NCBI GenBank assembly: GCA_049699715.1
Contig: JBNAVB010000001.1
Location: forward strand, 1 to 64,000
Source of the DNA: JAVZYK01 sp049699715
GTDB lineage: Archaea > Nanobdellota > Nanobdellia > Pacearchaeales > UBA284
Direction: 5' to 3'
Length of the DNA: 64,000 bases
Below the pieces are notes generated by a model, which saw only the letters and a list, made by a program, of their open reading frames with translations, ran no database searches and had not been told where the DNA came from. Both the position numbers and the translations under genes were made by a program. Positions 60,201 to 64,000 of the stretch are shown here, piece by piece. Numbering within the stretch: position 1 is the stretch's first letter; every line of letters starts with the position of its first letter.

Positions 60201-61044
60201 TAATATCAAATAAAGACAAAAATCTTTTTGAATAATCTGTGCTGTTCAATCTAATTAAATAACTGTTGTTTTTAATACAAATATTTTCATTAGTGTCGAA
60301 TTCTTTTTGGAATATTTTTTGTATTTTATTAATTACACTTTTACAATTATTCTGAATTGATAGCCTCAAATACTCTTTTTTTCTGTCTATCCATCCATCA
60401 GACAAAAACATTCCAAGAAGATAAGCAAGGTTTTCATTGATAACAATTCCATTCCTTTTAACATATTTATTTATCTTTGGATATGTTCCTTGGAGTACCA
60501 AATAAACTCCCTTTTTCAATTCAGAGGCCTTCTTCCATTCAAATTTGAGATCTTTTGTAAGAACCATATACATTTGCCCTTTAGTAGAAGTGTTAGAAGA
60601 GCCATTTTTTAGTGTGACTTCAACTAGCTCTTGCTTGGGCATAATGTATAATTTGGTTATTTTTCTTATCCCGTTCGAAGTGAATACCCTGTCTCCTTTT
60701 TTTAATTTTTGAATAGGAATAAGCCCTTTTGGTGTAGAGACTAGTGTATCTTTTACAAAACATTCACCTACGATTCTAGCACTTTTCTTTGTCTGCCCTT
60801 TCTGCAAGCCCATCAAATCCATTGAATACAAGATTCTACGTTGAACAGGCTTCAATCCATCTTCGACTGCAGGCAATGCTCTCGAGACTATGACACTCAT
60901 GGCATAATCAATGTAAGCTTTTTTCATCTCGTCTGAGATTTCTGAATCAATCTGCCCTTTTTCCTTTTCCTCTCCCATTTCTTCCCCCTCTTCTGTCTCT
61001 TCCTTCTTTGTTTCTTTTTCTTTCTTCTCTTCTTTTTCGGCCAT
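57205..61044 (-). CDS. gyrA: DNA gyrase subunit A with intein
   Basis: Gyrase introduces negative supercoils; archaeal copies are of bacterial origin. The frame has 1279 residues, of which 442 are an intein, leaving an 837-residue GyrA. The N-terminal 35 residues are Lys/Glu-rich and precede the usual start (EMKKAYIDYAMSVIVSRALP). The catalytic Tyr is in SPAAMRYTEAKL. The C-terminal beta-propeller contains a GyrA box in KEQKRGGKGVIG, which supports gyrase rather than topoisomerase IV. The gene is in one run with GyrB, a DUF498 gene and a small zinc protein upstream, and ferredoxin downstream. Confidence 0.97.
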   Translation of the reverse strand: MAEKEEKKEKETKKEETEEGEEMGEEKEKGQIDSEISDEMKKAYIDYAMSVIVSRALPAVEDGLKPVQRRILYSMDLMGLQKGQTKKSARIVGECFVKDTLVSTPKGLIPIQKLKKGDRVFTSNGIRKITKLYIMPKQELVEVTLKNGSSNTSTKGQMYMVLTKDLKFEWKKASELKKGVYLVLQGTYPKINKYVKRNGIVINENLAYLLGMFLSDGWIDRKKEYLRLSIQNNCKSVINKIQKIFQKEFDTNENICIKNNSYLIRLNSTDYSKRFLSLFDIMDKKAYNIKVPETISKSPKSVIFAFLSGIIDGDGFVHKNRKVINITSISEKFIDSLQTLLFSLGIFSRKYRNKKKNHSYKGRIIKPNFETYSLEICGSSIQSLKDNLNLSNEQKKERLLKIKTKVNPSQFDILPYFGSAIFSEFSEKHLGGGWYKDVNGKKFRLGIKYENGTKIRYYKGLKNKIKIYKSTIKKLNILEKLKRIGSPLAAKLKPILENDFFFVEVKKVERAKPEITYDIQVEKEHEFLANGMRSHNCMGKFHPHGDMAIYDALVRMAQDFSLRYPLVHGQGNFGSMDGDSPAAMRYTEAKLAAISAELLEDIDKETVKFLQNFDNSLEEPETLPGKLPNLLINGATGIAVGMATNLPPHNLGEVCDAINAYINNPDITIEKLSEIIIGPDFPTGGQANANFLEIYKSGKGRIILRGKTTTEEHKGRTSIIITEIPYMLNKAELVKDIAKLIQEKKLPDVWDLRDESAKGKVRIVIELRKGADYKFTLNRLYKFTRLQDNFDVNMIALVKGHPKQLNLKNLIEEYVKYREVIVTKRTKFELKKAQERREIVQGLLIALKDIDAVVKLIKGSKNTTEAYESLLKKFSLTGKQAQAILDMKLSSLTNLEQDKLKDEEKKLRELIKELEKILSSGKEILNVIKKEVSELKRKYGDARRTQILQRIAEIQEKDIISKKDVVITITDKGYCKRIDVKDYKEQKRGGKGVIGSDLATGDFVKQIITCSTHDYLLFFTNKGRVYWLKAYYIPAVEKYSKGKALINILNLKDETIQSVMAVKEFKDFLMIVTKKGQVKKMNLSLLSKPRASGVRVINLPLDGSDVVIDVKPIKEKQEVILVTKEGQAIRFNSDEVRTMGRASYGVTGIKLEKGDEVVSLEVLDDPKSTILTITEKGYGKRSAIEDYRLTGRACKGVINLKISDKTGKVVTTVSVNDKDSGIVTTSKGMVIRVPCKDIRVMGRATQGVRIIRLRPDDKVTDLAKVVEITELNGNNKYSQ
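59437..60762 (-). mobile_element. GyrA intein with LAGLIDADG endonuclease
   Basis: The intein occupies residues 95-536, between KSARIVGE and CMGKFHPHGD. It begins with Cys (CFVKDTLVSTPKGLIPI) and ends with HN followed by Cys+1, where ordinary GyrA has Val. The DOD endonuclease motifs are LAYLLGMFLSDG and FLSGIIDGDG. Block F is YDIQVEKEHEFLANGMRSHN. The block B position reads SNTSTKGQMYMV; the usual histidine of the TxxH motif is not visible, so splicing chemistry may be modified. The site differs from the mycobacterial GyrA site beside the catalytic Tyr. The endonuclease looks intact. Confidence 0.93.
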
Positions 61045-61071
61045 TTTCTATTTTTTTTATTATCTAAAATT

Positions 61072-61353
61072 TTAATTTTTCTTAATTTGTTCTTTGTTTT
61101 TATAAATAATCAGGTTGTTGCTTTCATACACCGCCAAGACTTTGAAATAACCCTCCCCGGGGATTTCATATTTTGGACATTCTTTACAAAATAACTCATC
61201 ACAGTAGTAATAGATTTTTCTTTGGATTGGAAACCAGATTATTTTACACTTATCACACAATTGGAACAGTTCTCGCAATTTATCTAGTTTTAATTTTATT
61301 CCAAGATTATTTTCCGCAAGTTTTTCCAGTTGGCTTTTCCCCTTAGTTATCAT
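61072..61353 (-). CDS. Small zinc-binding protein of unknown function
   Basis: The 93-residue protein has cysteines arranged as CDKC and, 20 residues later, CDELFCKEC, a likely zinc site. The N-terminus is basic and helical. It lies in the gyrase operon, 80 bases after the DUF498 gene and 27 bases before GyrA. There is no clear family. It may bind nucleic acid or a protein partner; this is not shown by the sequence. Confidence 0.6.
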   Translation of the reverse strand: MITKGKSQLEKLAENNLGIKLKLDKLRELFQLCDKCKIIWFPIQRKIYYYCDELFCKECPKYEIPGEGYFKVLAVYESNNLIIYKNKEQIKKN

Positions 61354-61434
61354 TTTTAGTCTTTACTTTTCATTTTCAATTTTATTTTTTCTTTGGCTTT
61401 TCTAACTTTTCTAAATTTTTGAAATTTAACATTA

Positions 61435-61791
61435 TTAACATGTAACATGAAACAAGCCTGCCTTTCTCGCTTCAGTTTCGTTAAAAATTTTTATAGCTTT
61501 CGGCGTGGGTTCTGCTATGAGTTTAGTTCCGTATTTTTCGCAAATTCTTTCAGCACCCTGTTCTAGATGGCATGCCTTGTATTGCCCCAATCCGACTATT
61601 AAAACTTGGGGTTTTGAAGCAAGTAAATCTTTAATTTCTTCTGTGCAAATAAGGTGATGGGTTCCATAATGCTTCTCCCCTATATCGCTTCTTTTTGCAA
61701 CGACGCCGTTCCCATCAATAATGATGTCATAATTATAAGTTTTATTGTCTATAACAATTTTGCCGAACTCTGTCGAATTTACCTTTACCAT
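61435..61791 (-). CDS. Mth938-like (DUF498) domain protein
   Basis: The 118-residue protein matches the Mth938/DUF498 family, whose mitochondrial relative NDUFAF3 assists complex I assembly. The family segments EFGKIVIDNKTYNYDIII, the strand PQVLIVGLGQY and the terminal EPTPKAIKIFNE with ARKAGLFHVTC are clear. The function in archaea is unknown. It is 11 bases downstream of GyrB on the same strand. Confidence 0.88.
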   Translation of the reverse strand: MVKVNSTEFGKIVIDNKTYNYDIIIDGNGVVAKRSDIGEKHYGTHHLICTEEIKDLLASKPQVLIVGLGQYKACHLEQGAERICEKYGTKLIAEPTPKAIKIFNETEARKAGLFHVTC

Positions 61792-61802
61792 CTTGATTAA
61801 AA

Positions 61803-63728
61803 TTAAACGTCGAGTATTGCCTCCTTCGCATGTTCCTCAATGAAGGCGCGTCTAGGAGCAACATCATCGCCCATAAGCATCTGGAATGTGGTGTCGGCTT
61901 CTACAGCATCTTCTATAGTAACTCTTTTTATCTTTCGTGTGTTGGGGTTCATTGTTGTTTCCCATAGCTGTTGTGGATTCATCTCTCCTAGACCTTTGAA
62001 CCTTGTTACGTTTGCATTGCCCAATTTGTCAAGAACCCTCTTCAATGCTCCGTCTGAATAAACATAATGATCTTTTTTCTTTCGGATTTTATACAAAGGT
62101 GGCACTGCAACCCATATGTGTCCGTTTTCAATGAGCGGACGCATAAACCTGAAGAAAAACGTCAAGAGCAAAGTTTTGATATGCTGGCCGTCGACATCTG
62201 CATCAGTCATTATTATTATTTTAGAATAACGCAGCTTTTCTATATTGAAATCTTCTCCTACGCCTGTGCCTATTACAGTTATCAAGTTTGAAATTTCCTC
62301 GTTTGAGAAAACTTTTGTCGGCGCGGCTTTTTCTACATTCAAAATTTTCCCCTTCAAGGGCAGCACAGCTTGGATTTCTTTGTTTCTCGCCTGTTTTGCG
62401 CTTCCTCCAGCGCTCTCTCCCTCAACGATGTAAAGCTCGGTTTCTTCTTTCTTCGAGCTAGAACAATCTGCGAGCTTTCCAGGCAAGCCACTGAAGCCAA
62501 AAGCACTTTTCCTTCTTACAAGCTCTTTGGCTTTCTTCGCAGCTTCTCTTGCTTTCGCGGCTTCGCTTGCCTTTGTAGCAATTTTCTTGGCGATTTGAGG
62601 ATTCTCTTCAAACATCTCTGACAAGCAAGAAGTTACAACAGAGTCAACATAACCTTTTACTTCACTGTTGCCAAGCTTTGTTTTGGTTTGGCCTTCGAAC
62701 TGGGGGTTTTTTATCTTGATGCTAACGATAGCTGTTAAGCCTTCTCTAACATCATCTCCTGTGAGAGAGCCAGACTTTATTATGCCTTGTTTCTGGGCAT
62801 AATCATTGATGACTCTTGTCAAAGCAGTTTTGAAACCAATAATATGCGTTCCGCCTTCGATTGTGTTAATTGTGTTGACAAAGCCAAAAATATTTTCTTG
62901 ATAACCGGTGTTGTATTGAATTGCGACTTCGACAATTGTATGATCTGCCTCTTTTCTGAAATAAATAGGCTTGTGAAGCGGTTCTTTAGTTCTGTTAAGC
63001 CACTTTACAAATTCTTGGAGGCCCCCATCATAGACAAATTCTTCGCGCTTTTCTTTTTCTCCCCTCTTATCTTCAAGGATTATCCTTAGACCTGCATTTA
63101 AAAACGCTAACTCGCGGAACCTTGTGGCTAAAAGCGCGAAATCAAGTTCAGTAGTTGAAAAAATTGACTCGTCTGGATAAAAAGTTACCTTAGTTCCTGT
63201 CAAGCTTTTATCGCATGAGCCTATAATTTTGACTTCATGCAATGGATTGCCTATTTTATAGCTTTGCATGTATATCTTGCCATCGCGCTTGACTTCAACT
63301 ATCATTTTTTTTGACAGCGCTGCAACAACACTGATACCGACACCATGCAGCCCCCCAGAAATCGCATAAGCTTTGTTGTCAAACTTGCCTCCAGCGTGCA
63401 ATTTTGTGACAATAATTTCCATGGCAGATTTCTTGTAAATAGGATGTATATCCACAGGGATTCCACGACCGTTATCTTCGACTGTGACGCTTCCGTCTTT
63501 GTTGAGCGTTACTCTTATGGCATTGCAAACTCCAGCCAGGCACTCGTCAACGGCATTATCAACTATCTCATACACGAGATGATGCAAACCTTCCTTACCT
63601 GTAGAGCCTATATACATCGCTGGCCTTTTCCTAACTCCCTCCAATCCTTCAAGAACCTTGATGCTTTCGGCTGTATATTTCTGTTTTTCTTCCTTGCTTT
63701 GTTGTATTTCTTTTCCTTCGCCAGACAT
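61803..63728 (-). CDS. gyrB: DNA gyrase subunit B
   Basis: GyrB provides the ATPase of gyrase. The GHKL ATP site is visible: VRKRPAMYIGSTGKEGLHHL, then EIVDNAVDECLAG, GRGIPVD and GLHGVGISVVAAL. The TOPRIM domain contains VEGESAGGSAKQARNKE and MTDADVDGQHIKTLL. The end ARRAFIEEHAKE is standard. The 641 residues equal the common length. It heads an operon with the DUF498, zinc-protein and GyrA genes. The start ATG63728 follows a TTTCTTGAATT-rich region; the SGEGKEIQQSKEEKQKY leader is hydrophilic and slightly longer than in bacteria. Confidence 0.97.
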   Translation of the reverse strand: MSGEGKEIQQSKEEKQKYTAESIKVLEGLEGVRKRPAMYIGSTGKEGLHHLVYEIVDNAVDECLAGVCNAIRVTLNKDGSVTVEDNGRGIPVDIHPIYKKSAMEIIVTKLHAGGKFDNKAYAISGGLHGVGISVVAALSKKMIVEVKRDGKIYMQSYKIGNPLHEVKIIGSCDKSLTGTKVTFYPDESIFSTTELDFALLATRFRELAFLNAGLRIILEDKRGEKEKREEFVYDGGLQEFVKWLNRTKEPLHKPIYFRKEADHTIVEVAIQYNTGYQENIFGFVNTINTIEGGTHIIGFKTALTRVINDYAQKQGIIKSGSLTGDDVREGLTAIVSIKIKNPQFEGQTKTKLGNSEVKGYVDSVVTSCLSEMFEENPQIAKKIATKASEAAKAREAAKKAKELVRRKSAFGFSGLPGKLADCSSSKKEETELYIVEGESAGGSAKQARNKEIQAVLPLKGKILNVEKAAPTKVFSNEEISNLITVIGTGVGEDFNIEKLRYSKIIIMTDADVDGQHIKTLLLTFFFRFMRPLIENGHIWVAVPPLYKIRKKKDHYVYSDGALKRVLDKLGNANVTRFKGLGEMNPQQLWETTMNPNTRKIKRVTIEDAVEADTTFQMLMGDDVAPRRAFIEEHAKEAILDV

Positions 63729-63893
63729 TTTTTGGGGGTTTTTTGTTATGTTTTTTTCTTGAATTTATCGTCGAGAATAAAGGTTTTATCGTCGACAATT
63801 ATAACAAAGTAAACTATATTTAAAAATCTTTTTGCCGAATTAAGCCTTATTTAATTGATAAAATAGAGAATTAGCAAAAAAGTTTTTTGCTTT

Positions 63894-64000
63894 TTACTTT
63901 TTGTGTTCTTTATGTCTCACAATTTTTTTTCTCTTTTTGAAATATATCATTAGACTTATAATCAATGCCGCAAGAATCACAAGATAATACCAACAAATCC
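63894..64000 (-). CDS. Partial gene, C-terminal membrane helix and basic tail
   Basis: The minus strand at the window edge is open and ends at a TAA (63894-63896). The visible C-terminus reads WYYLVILAALIISLM and then a very basic tail ending RHKEHKK. This is a membrane anchor with a cytoplasmic end by the positive-inside rule. The 5' part is outside the window, so the protein cannot be identified. It is upstream of GyrB on the same strand, separated by about 165 A+T-rich bases. Confidence 0.55.
   Translation of the reverse strand, partial: ICWYYLVILAALIISLMIYFKKRKKIVRHKEHKK

Overview
The window comes from an archaeal genome, most likely a DPANN archaeon of the Woesearchaeota/Pacearchaeota type. 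The evidence is an archaeal 16S/23S operon with a tRNA-Ala in the spacer, archaeal-type translation and transcription genes (aIF5B, aIF2-gamma, aRF1, Rpo7, Spt4, eS6, eS24, eS31, uS2), a CCA-adding enzyme, RNase P protein 2, FEN-1, family B DNA polymerase, tRNA genes with introns, and TATA/BRE promoters. Bacterial-type GyrA/GyrB, ScpA/ScpB, a NUDIX hydrolase, an AMP phosphorylase and many small membrane or Cys-rich exported proteins fit that group. The lineage is inferred from gene content; no tree was built.

Layout. 0.1-8.1 kb: Kef-type antiporter, CCA enzyme, an RMD1/DUF155-like membrane protein, AMP phosphorylase, AI-2E-type permease and a MEMO-like protein. 8.1-10.4 kb: an accessory patch with three consecutive genes, one a HicA-like toxin, each interrupted by a one-base deficit in a homopolymer, followed by two small unknown genes. 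10.4-17.3 kb: aIF5B, eS6, a PIN-like protein, three small unknown genes, aIF2-gamma, a zinc ribbon and Lgt. 17.4-19.5 kb: accessory genes, including a small HExxH peptidase overlapping a 435-residue helical protein. 19.7-24.9 kb: rRNA operon (16S, intron-containing tRNA-Ala, 23S; no 5S seen) with recognisable processing stems. 25-29 kb: RNase P protein, a lipobox protein and a 1096-residue surface protein. 29-37.4 kb: ValRS, aRF1, ScpB, PIN, NUDIX, Rpo7, Spt4, eS24, eS31, small proteins, a candidate ncRNA, ScpA. 37.7-43.3 kb: small and membrane proteins, zinc-ribbon/Hsp20-like protein, FEN-1, a lysozyme-fold-like protein. 43.4-49.5 kb: DNA polymerase B, RNase HII, four tRNA genes, a free-standing LAGLIDADG protein, uS2. 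49.5-56 kb: ThrRS and surface proteins, one with a degenerate cyclase-like domain. 56-64 kb: a TtuA-like thiolase, ferredoxin, intein-containing GyrA, two small proteins and GyrB on one strand.

How the genes work together. Most of the window is the information-processing core: replication and repair (PolB, FEN-1, RNase HII, gyrase, ScpAB), transcription (Rpo7, Spt4), tRNA maturation (CCA enzyme, RNase P protein, PP-loop thiolase) and translation. FEN-1, PolB and RNase HII each end in a matching QxxLxxF motif, consistent with docking on one PCNA clamp. A second layer is cell-surface biology: LamG/TSP-like, Ig-like and Cys-rich proteins, several carrying an [IL]TGxA motif next to a membrane helix, together with Lgt and a lipobox protein.

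Main points for follow-up: the homopolymer-frameshifted patch at 8.1-9.7 kb; a promoter-driven hairpin RNA at 36.4 kb with no ORF; a tRNA-Pro with an AGG anticodon; an aberrant tRNA-Met with two non-canonical introns; the receptor-like protein with a cyclase-related domain; the lysozyme-fold-like protein; and an extended promoter sequence shared by accessory genes. All statements rest on reading the sequence; no database search was possible.
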